A stretch of 64,000 bases of DNA from Desulfovibrio sp. X2. Its GTDB lineage: Bacteria; Desulfobacterota; Desulfovibrionia; Desulfovibrionales; Desulfovibrionaceae. Location of the stretch: positions 1 to 64,000 of the forward strand of contig NZ_ATHV01000065.1 in the NCBI RefSeq assembly GCF_000422205.1. The letters run 5' to 3'. This document shows, in pieces, positions 34,584-43,474 of this stretch (position 1 is the first letter of the stretch; the number at the start of each line of letters is the position of its first letter). Both the position numbers and the translations under genes were made by a program. Below the pieces are notes generated by a model that saw only the letters and a program-made list of their open reading frames with translations, was not told the DNA's origin and searched no databases.

Positions 34584-34652
34584 GGTGAAGACAGGCTACT
34601 TTCTCGGGCCGATCTGCGCCATCATTTTCAGAGGCAGGGGGCTGCGGCTTCC

Positions 34653-34740
34653 TCAGCAGCCCGCGGGGGCGATGACGCCCCAGGTTCCCAGAACCTCCAC
34701 CATCTCCCCCAGGAGCAGGCCTATCCCACAGCTCAAATAT
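34653..34740 (-). pseudogene. Remnant of a second maf 3' end
   Basis: The minus strand here reads CGIGLLLGEMVEVLGTWGV followed by IAP and a stop, closely matching the last residues of the intact maf (VVGLPLGEVVKVLLEWDV, then ILP). At DNA level 34671-34728 aligns with 35611-35668, beginning GATGACGYCCCA and containing CACCAYCTCCCCCAG. Upstream of this block the similarity stops, so only the 3' end survives. It lies in a 264-nt gap with no other gene. Confidence 0.7.
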
Positions 34741-34847
34741 TTCGAGCTGGAGCTACACGCAGTCGGTAATCTTGGCATGTCCCCGGGTGTGGCGCTGCGT
34801 GTTTTTTTCAAGGGCGATGTTTTATTCTCTCGAGCGAAGAACCTTGC

Positions 34848-35402
34848 TCACTCATGGGGGATGCGCACTGAATCGTCATCAAAAACTCCACGATCAGCAC
34901 CGGTGTGACATGCAATGCAGTTGGAAAGACTTCCGATTGACTGCCTTGAAAGCACTTCCGCTCTTATTTTACGGTGCTCTTTTCGAATTTCAGGAACATC
35001 CGTAATACGTAAGACAACTCTGTTCCCCAAGTCTTCGGAAATATCTCTCGCCAATTCTCCCGGGGCGTTTTCCGCCGCAGATTCTTTCAGATAACGCTCA
35101 AGTTCCTGCGCGTCGTTTTCATCAAGCGAGAGTGCATTGCCGAAATGGTCGTCAGAACCATGTATCAAGGCAGACCATGATGCAGCGTTCAACAAGGCAG
35201 GTGGATACGCCATGTGGCATGAGCCGCACGTTTTTATATATAAATCATTGGCAGGAGCTGGGACAGCATCTTCTACGAGCTCTTGTCCGCGATGCCTTTC
35301 CCGATGCCTATCGTGCCTTCCATGGTCATCGGCCTCGGCGGCAAAAGGTGCAAGACTTGAAAAAAACATTGCCAGGACCATTAAGATAGACGCCCTGTAC
35401 AT
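34848..35402 (-). CDS. Exported dihaem cytochrome c (DHC family)
   Basis: A 184-residue periplasmic protein with a signal peptide (MYRASILMVLAMFFSSLAP, cleaved near 22-24) and a His/Arg-rich segment (DHGRHDRHRERHR). Haem motifs are CGSCH at 59-63 and CIACH near the C-terminus, the latter inside NCIACHTGADRGVF. This layout matches the dihaem cytochrome c (DHC) family. Base composition is clearly lower in GC than the flanks, codons differ, and the gene lies between a maf 3' remnant and intact maf. That suggests insertion from elsewhere. The downstream electron partner is unknown. Confidence 0.86.
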   Translation of the reverse strand: MYRASILMVLAMFFSSLAPFAAEADDHGRHDRHRERHRGQELVEDAVPAPANDLYIKTCGSCHMAYPPALLNAASWSALIHGSDDHFGNALSLDENDAQELERYLKESAAENAPGELARDISEDLGNRVVLRITDVPEIRKEHRKIRAEVLSRQSIGSLSNCIACHTGADRGVFDDDSVRIPHE

Positions 35403-35592
35403 ATCGAATTTCTCGCTTTGATTAGTTTTCGTACTTTTTTGTATCTCTTTTAAATTTCCACGGAAGAAAAAAAACGACAAGAAATTTCTTTCAGACCCAT
35501 CCAAATCAATTCGCACGGAGGTATTTCACTCGAGCCTCTCGGCGGGAATTCGACGGGGGCTTCGCTTAGGAAATACCGCGGATCTAAAAGCT

Positions 35593-36246
35593 TCAGCCTT
35601 GCCCAGGAAGGATGACGTCCCACTCCAGCAGAACCTTCACCACCTCCCCCAGCGGCAGCCCTACCACGTTGGTGTACGAGCCCTCCACCCGGGTGACCAG
35701 GAAGGCGCCTCGGCCCTGGATGGCGTAGGCGCCTGCCTTGTCCAGGGGCTCGCCCGTGGCGGCGTAGGCGGCCAGGGTCTCTGCGCTGTAGGCGCCCATG
35801 GTCACGGCCGTGGACACGGCGAAGGCCACGGGCTCGCGGCCGGGAATCGCGAGGACGCAGCCGGTGACGACCGCGTGCGTGCGCCCGGCCAGAAGCCCCA
35901 GCATGCGGCGCGCGTCGGCCTCGTCCGAGGGCTTGCCGAGGATGTGTTCGATCCCGGCATCGTGCCCGGGCCCGCCATCGTCCTCGCGCACCGCGACTAC
36001 GGTGTCCGCGCCCAGGACCACGGCATGGGGAAAGCGCGCCGCGACCTCGAGAGTCTTGAGCCCGGCCATGCGCAGGGCATAGGCCGCGGGCTCCTCGCCG
36101 GGCTTCGGCGCGGGCTCCTCGGCCCGGCTCGGCTGCACCTCGAAGCGCAGCCCGAGCGAGCCCAGCAGCTCGAGCCTCCTGGGCGAGGCCGAGGCCAGGA
36201 CGATGTCGCGGGTCTCCTGAAAGATGGCCGGGGGGCGTGCCGTCAT
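35593..36246 (-). CDS. maf: Maf-family nucleotide pyrophosphatase
   Basis: This 217-residue cytosolic enzyme hydrolyses non-canonical nucleoside triphosphates (dTTP/UTP or m7GTP in characterised members) and is linked to septum control. It has the SASPRR motif near residue 19, GADTVV in the middle, and KAGAYAIQG with SYTNVVGLPL at the end. The ATG at 36244-36246 has AAGGAG seven bases upstream. A degraded copy of its 3' end is found about 940 bp further left. Confidence 0.93.
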   Translation of the reverse strand: MTARPPAIFQETRDIVLASASPRRLELLGSLGLRFEVQPSRAEEPAPKPGEEPAAYALRMAGLKTLEVAARFPHAVVLGADTVVAVREDDGGPGHDAGIEHILGKPSDEADARRMLGLLAGRTHAVVTGCVLAIPGREPVAFAVSTAVTMGAYSAETLAAYAATGEPLDKAGAYAIQGRGAFLVTRVEGSYTNVVGLPLGEVVKVLLEWDVILPGQG

Positions 36247-36399
36247 GCGATGCTCCTTGTGTCCGCCCCGGCCCGCGCGGCCCGCGGGCGATCGAAGAAT
36301 CCAGACATGGTACGGGGCGGAAAGTCCCGCATGGCCTAGCCCAGGCCGCATGCGAGGTCAACACGGCCCGGCGCGGCCCTCCCCTTTCCCGGTCCGCAC

Positions 36400-36473
36400 A
36401 AAAACGCGCCCGCCGCGAACCGGCCGGAACGTGTCCGGCCGGAACGCGGCAGGCGCGCTTTTTCCGGGTGCGT
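36400..36473 (-). terminator. Large bidirectional terminator after the choline locus
   Basis: A long symmetric hairpin (GCGCGCCTGCCGCG, CCGGCCGGA and their complements) is bounded by A/T runs on both sides: TTTTT on the plus strand after 36468 and TTTTT on the minus strand past 36404. It lies just beyond the choline-binding-protein stop and could stop transcription in both directions. Confidence 0.88.
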
Positions 36474-36495
36474 GCGGCACGAGGCCGCGGCCGCG

Positions 36496-37470
36496 CTACT
36501 TCACGGAGGCCATGAAGCTCTCGAACACGGGCAGGGCGGGCTCGCCGTCCACCGTCTTCACGCCCTCAAGCCATCCGGCGTAGGTCTTCGGATGCTTCTT
36601 GAGCCAGGAGAGCCCGGCTTCGAGGGGCTTCAGGTCCTCGTTGTCGTGCATCGCGGTCATGATCTCGTTCATCATGGAGACCGGGAAGACCAGGTGCTTC
36701 AGGAACACCGCCACGTTGGGCCGCTGTGCGGCGAAGCCCTTGCGCAGGTTGGTGTACACGGTGGCCGTGCCGTCGTTGGGGCCGAAGGTCTTGTCCGTGC
36801 TCCCCGTGAGGTAGGTCATGTCGATCAGGGTGTTCATGTAGTGGGGAGCCCAGCCGAGGAAGACGATCCACTTGCCTTCCTTGGCGTAGGACATGACCTG
36901 GGCGAGCATTCCGGCCTCGCTCGAGGGGATGAGCTGAAAGTTGCCGAGGCCGAAGTCGTTGCGCTTGATCATCTGCTCGATGATCTCGTTGCCGTCGTTG
37001 CCTTCCTCGATGCCGTAGATCTTGTGGTCCAGCTTGTCGGCGAAGCGGGCGATGTCCGCGAAGCTCTTGAGACCGGCCTTGGCCTCGTAGCTGGGCACGG
37101 CCAGGGTGTACTTGGCCCCGGTCATGTTGGCCACGTATTTCACCACCGAGCCGTCCGCGAAATACTTCTCCGCGATACTTTTCATGGAGGGCATCCAGTT
37201 GCCCAGGAAGACGTCGGCCTCGTTCGTCGAAAGCGCGGTGTAGACGATGGGCACCGAGAGCATGGTGTTGGAGGCCTGGTAGCCGAGGGTCTGCAGGATC
37301 TTCACGGCCAGCTCGGTCTTGACCGTGACCCCGGTCCAGCCGACGCTGGCGAAGCGCACGGCAGGGGCGGACTCGCCTTTCTTTGCGGCGAAAGCGGGCG
37401 CGCCGCAGGCGAGCATCGCCGCGACCGTGACACATACGAACAAACGGTGAATTCGTGAACCGAACATCAC
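36496..37470 (-). CDS. Choline/betaine-type ABC substrate-binding protein
   Basis: This 324-residue exported protein has a signal peptide to about residue 28 (GAPAFA). It resembles ChoX/ProX-type quaternary-amine binders: GWTGVTVKTELAVKILQTLGY, FLGNWMP and WAPHYMN carry the aromatic residues expected to box the trimethylammonium group. It is last in the regulator-betA-betB run, so choline is the likely ligand. No permease or ATPase gene accompanies it, which is unusual; the terminator follows at once. The partners may be elsewhere on the chromosome. Confidence 0.88.
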   Translation of the reverse strand: MMFGSRIHRLFVCVTVAAMLACGAPAFAAKKGESAPAVRFASVGWTGVTVKTELAVKILQTLGYQASNTMLSVPIVYTALSTNEADVFLGNWMPSMKSIAEKYFADGSVVKYVANMTGAKYTLAVPSYEAKAGLKSFADIARFADKLDHKIYGIEEGNDGNEIIEQMIKRNDFGLGNFQLIPSSEAGMLAQVMSYAKEGKWIVFLGWAPHYMNTLIDMTYLTGSTDKTFGPNDGTATVYTNLRKGFAAQRPNVAVFLKHLVFPVSMMNEIMTAMHDNEDLKPLEAGLSWLKKHPKTYAGWLEGVKTVDGEPALPVFESFMASVK

Positions 37471-37552
37471 ACCTCCCTGGTTGAAGTTCTTCCGTCAGGA
37501 CATCTGCCGGATGAAACAAGTCTCCGCTCTTCTCCAGTGACGTTCCCGTACC

Positions 37553-39079
37553 TCAAATCCCGAACCAGCGCACCGGCCGGGAGGCATGGTTGGAGAAGAC
37601 GTGCTTCTGCTCCGTGTATTCCTCGAACCCCGCGCGGCCGAGCTCCCGGCCCATGCCGGACTGCTTGTAGCCGCCCCACGGGGCCTGCACGAAATAGACG
37701 TTGAAGTCGTTGATCCACACCGTGCCGAAGCGAAGCGCGCTGGAGACGCGCTGCTGCCGCGCCGCGTCGCTCGTCCAGAAGCCCGCGGACAGGCCGTAGA
37801 CGGTGGAGTTCGCCCGGGCCACGGCCTCCTCCTCGCTCGCGAAGCGCTCCACGCTGATCACCGGGCCGAAGACCTCTTCCTGCACGATGCGCATGGCGTT
37901 CGTGCAGCCGGTGAGCAGCGTGGGCGTGAAGAAGAAGCCCCGTGCGAGCGCCGGATCGTCCGGGACCATGCCGCCGAGTTCGAGGCGCGCGCCCTCTTCC
38001 TGGGCCAGGGCCACATAGCGGGCGACCTTTTCGCGGTGCTCGGCCGAGATGAGCGGCCCCATCTGCGTGGCCCCGTCCATGCCGCTTCCCATGCGGATAC
38101 GCGCCATGCGCTCCGCAAGCCGCGCCACGAACTCGTCGTGGATGGAGTCCTCGAGCATGAGACGCGCCCCGGCCGAGCAGATCTGCCCGGCGTGGAAGAA
38201 GACGCCGTTCAGCGCCCCCTCCAGGGCCGCGTCCAGGTCGGCGTCGGCAAAGACGATGTTCGGGTTCTTGCCGCCGAGCTCGAGCGCGATCTTCTTCACG
38301 TTGGCGCTCGCGGCCGCGATGATCTTCTTGCCGGTGACGATGCCGCCGGTGAAGGAGACGAGGTCCACGTCCGGGCTCTCGGCAAGCTCAGCGCCCACCG
38401 TGGCCCCGGGGCCGAGCACCACGTTCAGCACGCCCGCGGGAATGCCCGCCTCCGCGGCCAGCTCGGCCAGGCGCAGGGTGGTCAGCGGCGTCAGCTCGCT
38501 CGGCTTGACCGCCATGGTGCAGCCCGCGGCCAGGGCCGGGGCTATCTTCCAGGCGGCCTGCAGCAGCGGGTAGTTCCAGGGGCAGATCATGCCGCACACG
38601 CCCACGGGCTCGCGCACCACGAGGCTCGTGGTGTCCGGCAGCGGGGAGGCCACGACCTCCCCGCCCTCGCTGCCCGCGAGCCCGCCGTAGTATTTGAAGA
38701 TACCCACGATGTCCTGCATGTCCCAGCGGGACTCCTCGAGGGTCTTGCCGGTGTCGATGGTCTCCAGGCGCGCCAGGTTCTCGGCGTCGCGCTCGATCAG
38801 CCCGCCCAGACGGGAGACCAACGCGCCGCGCACGGCCCCCGGCAACCCGGGCCAGTCCCCGGCGTCGAAGGCCGCGCGCGCGGCCGCGACGGCCGCCGCG
38901 GCGTCCTCGCGCCCGCCCTCCGGGGCCAGGGCCACGAGGCTCGCGTCGAAGGGATTCAGTATCCCGCGCGTCTCCCCGGACAGGGCCGGGACCGCGCGCC
39001 CGGCCACGGACATGCGCAGCCTGGGGGCAGCGCCGCCGTTCAGGACGTCGAGCGCCCCGGTCGCGTTGTCGTTCATCAT
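37553..39079 (-). CDS. betB: Betaine-aldehyde dehydrogenase
   Basis: This 508-residue NAD(P)+-dependent aldehyde dehydrogenase converts betaine aldehyde to glycine betaine. The catalytic Cys lies in HAGQICSAGARL, the general-base Glu in ALELGGKNPN, and the cofactor motif in SFTGGIVTGKKI. Its ATG overlaps the betA stop codon by four bases, so the two steps of choline oxidation are translated together. The name relies on the betA partner as well as on family similarity. Confidence 0.92.
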   Translation of the reverse strand: MMNDNATGALDVLNGGAAPRLRMSVAGRAVPALSGETRGILNPFDASLVALAPEGGREDAAAAVAAARAAFDAGDWPGLPGAVRGALVSRLGGLIERDAENLARLETIDTGKTLEESRWDMQDIVGIFKYYGGLAGSEGGEVVASPLPDTTSLVVREPVGVCGMICPWNYPLLQAAWKIAPALAAGCTMAVKPSELTPLTTLRLAELAAEAGIPAGVLNVVLGPGATVGAELAESPDVDLVSFTGGIVTGKKIIAAASANVKKIALELGGKNPNIVFADADLDAALEGALNGVFFHAGQICSAGARLMLEDSIHDEFVARLAERMARIRMGSGMDGATQMGPLISAEHREKVARYVALAQEEGARLELGGMVPDDPALARGFFFTPTLLTGCTNAMRIVQEEVFGPVISVERFASEEEAVARANSTVYGLSAGFWTSDAARQQRVSSALRFGTVWINDFNVYFVQAPWGGYKQSGMGRELGRAGFEEYTEQKHVFSNHASRPVRWFGI

Positions 39080-40740
39080 TTCGGCGCCTCCCGGCCCTCG
39101 GCTCCGTGGCGGTAGAAGTCCGCGCGCGAGGGTTCCAGGGGCGTGTTGCCGAGGATCAGGTCCGAGGCCTTCTCCGCGATCATCATCACCGGCGAGTAGA
39201 TGTTGCCGTTGGTGATGGCGGGCATGACCGAGGCATCCACCACGCGCAGGTTCGGCACGCCGTGCACGCGAAGCTCGGAGTCCACCACGGCCGCGTCGTC
39301 GTAGCCCATCTTGCAGGTGCAGCTCGGGTGGTAGGCGCTCTCGCCCTCGCGGGCCACGAAATCGAGTATCTCGCGGTCGCTCCGGGCCGAGGGGCCGGGC
39401 GCCAGCTCGTCGCCCCTGAACTCATCGAAGGCGGGCTGGGTCATGATGCGACGCGTGCAGCGGATGGCCTCCACCCACTCGCGCCGCTCCTGCTCCGTGG
39501 AGAGGTAGTTGAAGCGGATGGCCGGGTACTGCGCCGGGTCCGCGGACTTGAGCTTGACCGTGCCGCGCACGTCCGTGTTCATGGGGCCCACGTGGACCTG
39601 GTAGCCGTGGCCCTGCTGCGCCACCGAGCCGTCGTAGCGGATGGCGATGGGCAGGAAATGGTACTGCAGGTTCGGGTAGGCCACCTGGTCGTTGCTGCGG
39701 ATGAAGCCGCCTGCCTCGAAGTGGTTGCTCGCGCCCACGCCCTTGCGGCCGAAGAGCCACTGGAAGCCGATCCACGGCTGGTTGACGGGCTTCAGCGCCG
39801 GGAAGAGGCTGACCGGCTTTTTGCAGGCATACTGCACGTAGACTTCCAGGTGGTCCTGCAGGTTCTCGCCCACGCCGGGCAGGTCGCGCACCACCGGAAT
39901 GCCGAGGGCGCCGAGCTCGGCGCCGTTGCCCACGCCCGAGAGCTGCAGGAGCTGGGGCGAGTTGATGGCCCCGCCGCAGCAGATGATCTCGCCGCCGAGC
40001 GCCGTGTGCACGCGCTTGCCGCGGCGGTATTCCACGCCCACGGCGCGGCCGTTCTCGAAGAGGATGCGCGTGGCCAGGGAGCGGCAAGAGACCGTGAGGT
40101 TGCGGCGGTTCGCGACCGGGTGCACGTAGGCCCGGGCGGCGTTCAAGCGGCGGCCGCGGTACGTCGTGCGGTCGAAGCGGCCGAAGCCCTCCTGCTGCCG
40201 TCCGTTGACGTCGGAGGTCAGCGGGTAGCCCGCCTGCTGCACGGCCTCGAAAAAGGCGTCGAAGAGCGGATTGGCGCACTCCGGGGTGGTCAGGCAGAGC
40301 GGGCCGCCCGTGCCCTGGTAGGCGTCGGCCCCGGCCAGGCGGTACTCGAAGCGCTTGAAGTAGGGCAGGCAGTGGGCATAGTCCCAGTTCTCGAGCCCCT
40401 CGTTCTTGGCCCACTTCTCGTAGTCCATGGCGTTGCCGCGGATGTAGATCATGCCGTTGATGCAGCTCGACCCGCCGAGCACCTTGCCGCGCGGCTGGTA
40501 GACGCGGCGGTCGTTCATGAAGGGCTCGGGCTCTGACTCGTACCACCAGTTGTAGGTGCGTCCGGCCAGCGGATAGGTCAGCGCCGCGGGCATGTGGATG
40601 CGGAAATCGAAGCGATGGTCCACGCCGCCTGCCTCGAGCACCAGCACCTTGTGCTTGGGGTTCGCGCTCAGGCGGTTGGCGAGCACGCTGCCTGCGGAGC
40701 CGCCGCCCACGATGATGAAGTCGTACGTCTTCTTGGCCAT
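39076..40740 (-). CDS. betA: Choline dehydrogenase (GMC flavoprotein)
   Basis: This 554-residue FAD enzyme oxidises choline to betaine aldehyde at the membrane. It has the FAD-binding GGGSAG at 12-17, the GMC segment RGKVLGGSSCINGMIYIRG near 84-102, the catalytic His in SAYHPSCTCKMG and the C-terminal GNIYSPVMMIAEKASD. AGGAGGAAC leads into ATG. It follows the regulator gene by 72 nt and overlaps betB. Confidence 0.94.
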   Translation of the reverse strand: MAKKTYDFIIVGGGSAGSVLANRLSANPKHKVLVLEAGGVDHRFDFRIHMPAALTYPLAGRTYNWWYESEPEPFMNDRRVYQPRGKVLGGSSCINGMIYIRGNAMDYEKWAKNEGLENWDYAHCLPYFKRFEYRLAGADAYQGTGGPLCLTTPECANPLFDAFFEAVQQAGYPLTSDVNGRQQEGFGRFDRTTYRGRRLNAARAYVHPVANRRNLTVSCRSLATRILFENGRAVGVEYRRGKRVHTALGGEIICCGGAINSPQLLQLSGVGNGAELGALGIPVVRDLPGVGENLQDHLEVYVQYACKKPVSLFPALKPVNQPWIGFQWLFGRKGVGASNHFEAGGFIRSNDQVAYPNLQYHFLPIAIRYDGSVAQQGHGYQVHVGPMNTDVRGTVKLKSADPAQYPAIRFNYLSTEQERREWVEAIRCTRRIMTQPAFDEFRGDELAPGPSARSDREILDFVAREGESAYHPSCTCKMGYDDAAVVDSELRVHGVPNLRVVDASVMPAITNGNIYSPVMMIAEKASDLILGNTPLEPSRADFYRHGAEGREAPK

Positions 40741-40812
40741 TGTTCCTCCTGTTATCGGACTGCGGGCCAGGCCTGGCCCGCGACGGTGAACCGAAAAAGA
40801 TCCCGGCCGCGC

Positions 40813-41646
40813 TCAGCGCCCGGAGTTCAAGGCGGCACGCGGTGCCAGGAAATCCGCGCCGCGCGGCGAAAGCCCCTTCTCCTCCACGCAGCGCCTGAGC
40901 AGCGCGTAGTGCAGCCCCACGAAGGACAGGGCTCGCAGCGGCTCGCCCGCGGCGATCTCGCGCGCCGTGTCCACCCAGTTGTCCGCAGTGCGCACCCGAA
41001 AGCCGGGGTCCGCGTACAGGGCGTGGTCCAGCGAGCTGAAGCCCAGCTGCAGGGCGTGCATGACCCACTCGAAGACCGGGTTGCCCGAAAGCTGCGCGAG
41101 CCGCATGTTCAGGCCGCGGTCCATCTCGCCCAGGGCCTCCTGGTCGGGAGCGTCGCCGTGCGCGGCCAGGGCCAGGGCCTCGGCCTCCTCGAGAAGCAGG
41201 CGCTTCTCCTCGGCGCTGCCGCGCGCGGCGGCCAGGGTGGTCAGGGTGCGGTCCATGGACTCGCGGAACTCGATGACGTGGTCCGCGCCCACGGCGTGCT
41301 GCGAGAGGAAGAGGGCCAGCGGCTCGCTGACGCTGGCCATCTCCACCTTCTTGACGAAGGCGCCGCCCTTGGCGCCCTTCCTGATCTCCACCAGGTCCTT
41401 CTGCTTGAGCGCGCGCAGCGCCTCGCGCACCACGCCGCGGCCGGTGCCGAAGCGCAGCGCCAGGTCGCGCTCGCTGGGCAGGCTCTGGCCGGGCGCGATG
41501 CGGCCTCCCACGATGGCGGCCTCGATCTGCAGCACCACGTCCTCCACCGCCCTGCCCACCCGCGCGGGCGTGAACAGGGAGGCCTCCGCGGCCGTGTCCG
41601 CGGCCTCGGCCGTTTCTTTGGTCATACTTTTCGTCATTTCAGGCAT
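40813..41646 (-). CDS. FadR-type GntR-family transcriptional regulator
   Basis: This 277-residue DNA-binding protein has a winged helix (about 30-100: SLPSERDLALRFGTGRGVVREALRAL) and an all-helical FCD effector domain (about 120-240). It sits at the head of the choline operon, where BetI (TetR family) is more usual, so it probably controls betA-betB with choline or an aldehyde as effector. Two further ATG codons lie within the first ten residues, so the exact start is open. Effector binding is inference. Confidence 0.9.
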   Translation of the reverse strand: MPEMTKSMTKETAEAADTAAEASLFTPARVGRAVEDVVLQIEAAIVGGRIAPGQSLPSERDLALRFGTGRGVVREALRALKQKDLVEIRKGAKGGAFVKKVEMASVSEPLALFLSQHAVGADHVIEFRESMDRTLTTLAAARGSAEEKRLLLEEAEALALAAHGDAPDQEALGEMDRGLNMRLAQLSGNPVFEWVMHALQLGFSSLDHALYADPGFRVRTADNWVDTAREIAAGEPLRALSFVGLHYALLRRCVEEKGLSPRGADFLAPRAALNSGR

Positions 41647-42036
41647 ACACTTCCGCTGCGCTGCACCCTGTCTGAGTGCAGACTATCCATCTAATTTTGT
41701 GTTAAATAAAAAACTCCGCTCATTCCAAGCACGGGCGAGAGGGATATGCCCTCGCGCTGATTGGCATTACCATTAGGTGCCCCAGCCCAAGGATTATGTC
41801 AACCCCGCCCCGAAAACCGTGGCGGCAGCGGGCCGTGCCTGCAGCCGACGCGCGGGACGGGAAGCGGGACGCATGGAGACGGGCGAGTGACCTGGGGCGG
41901 AGAGCGGGCGGCGAACAGAGGAAGCGGACGATGCGACGGCCGCGTCCGGACGCGAAGGGCACGACGGATCGGGCCCTCGCGGGGCTGCGGGACGAGGCAA
42001 AAAAGGAGGAAAAAGAGGCCTGAGGCCGGGGCGGGG
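41647..42036. promoter_or_regulatory. Gene-free region with a candidate FadR-type operator
   Basis: This 390-nt gap contains the regulator promoter. Position 41762-41772 reads TGGCATTACCA, which matches the TNGTNNNACNA consensus of FadR-type operators except at one base. A hairpin (GCGAGAGGG/CCCTCGC, about 41735-41756) and an AT-rich patch (41690-41715) adjoin it. On the minus strand TTGACA lies near 41800 without a clear -10. Downstream of 41822 the sequence is GC-rich with no gene I can support. Confidence 0.35.
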
Positions 42037-42681
42037 CTAGGGCGCCTTGGCGGCCGCCCGGTCCAGGAGCTTCTCGGCGTAGGGCAGGATGCGGCGGGCG
42101 ATCTCGGTCGCGCCCCGGGCGTTGGGGTGGATGCCGTCGCCCTGGTTCAGGGCCGGGTTTGCGGCCACGCCCTCGAGCAGGAAGGGATAGAGGAGGTCGT
42201 GGTGCTTCTCGGCCAGCCTGGGGAAGACCGCCGCGAAGGACGTGGTGTAGGCGGCGCCGAGGTTCATGGGGGCCTTCATGCCCGCCAGCAGGACCGGGAT
42301 CTTTTCCTGCTCGAAGCGGGCGAGGATGGCGTCCAGGTTCCGCTCCATGCGCGCCACGGGCAGGCCGCGCAGGGCGTCGTTGGCCCCGAGGCAGACGATG
42401 GCCGCGTCCGGCCGCTCGGCCAGGGTCCAGTCCAGCCGGGCCAGGCCGTCGCCCGAGGTGTCGCCCGAGACGCCTGCGTTGACCACGCGCACCTCGCGCC
42501 CGGCCTTGCGCAGCAGCCCCTCCAGCACCTCGGGGTAGCCCTTGCCCGGCCCGAGGCCGTAGCCCGCGGTCAGGCTGTCCCCGAATGCCAGGAGAACCTG
42601 CGGTCGGTCGGCGGCATGGGCGCCGTGCGTTGCAAAAAGGATCGACATCGTTAGAATGAGAGCTTGGAGCAGCAGTTTCAC
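42037..42681 (-). CDS. tesA: Periplasmic acyl-CoA thioesterase / arylesterase (TesA, GDSL family)
   Basis: This 214-residue SGNH hydrolase has a signal peptide ending near AHA/AD (residue 23). Block I is FGDSLTAG (Ser36), block III is GANDAL and block V is DGIHPN with the catalytic Asp and His. It is divergent from an ABC ATPase/permease pair, the same layout as tesA-ybbA-ybbP in E. coli. Only about 20 nt separates the divergent starts, so each promoter must overlap the other gene. Confidence 0.93.
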   Translation of the reverse strand: MKLLLQALILTMSILFATHGAHAADRPQVLLAFGDSLTAGYGLGPGKGYPEVLEGLLRKAGREVRVVNAGVSGDTSGDGLARLDWTLAERPDAAIVCLGANDALRGLPVARMERNLDAILARFEQEKIPVLLAGMKAPMNLGAAYTTSFAAVFPRLAEKHHDLLYPFLLEGVAANPALNQGDGIHPNARGATEIARRILPYAEKLLDRAAAKAP

Positions 42682-42702
42682 GCGACCACCAGAGGGATGC
42701 CC

Positions 42703-43458
<756 letters not shown>

Positions 43459-43474
43459 GGGCGCGGCGGTGGCG

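Noticed and set aside
34772-35005. Small plus-strand protein opposite the dihaem cytochrome
   Set aside because: It has no coding pattern, and the minus-strand frame encodes two haem motifs and a signal peptide.
41796-42023. A possible 75-residue basic protein ahead of tesA
   Set aside because: It has an Arg/Ala-rich composition only, no ribosome-binding site, and lies in the regulatory region of the choline locus.
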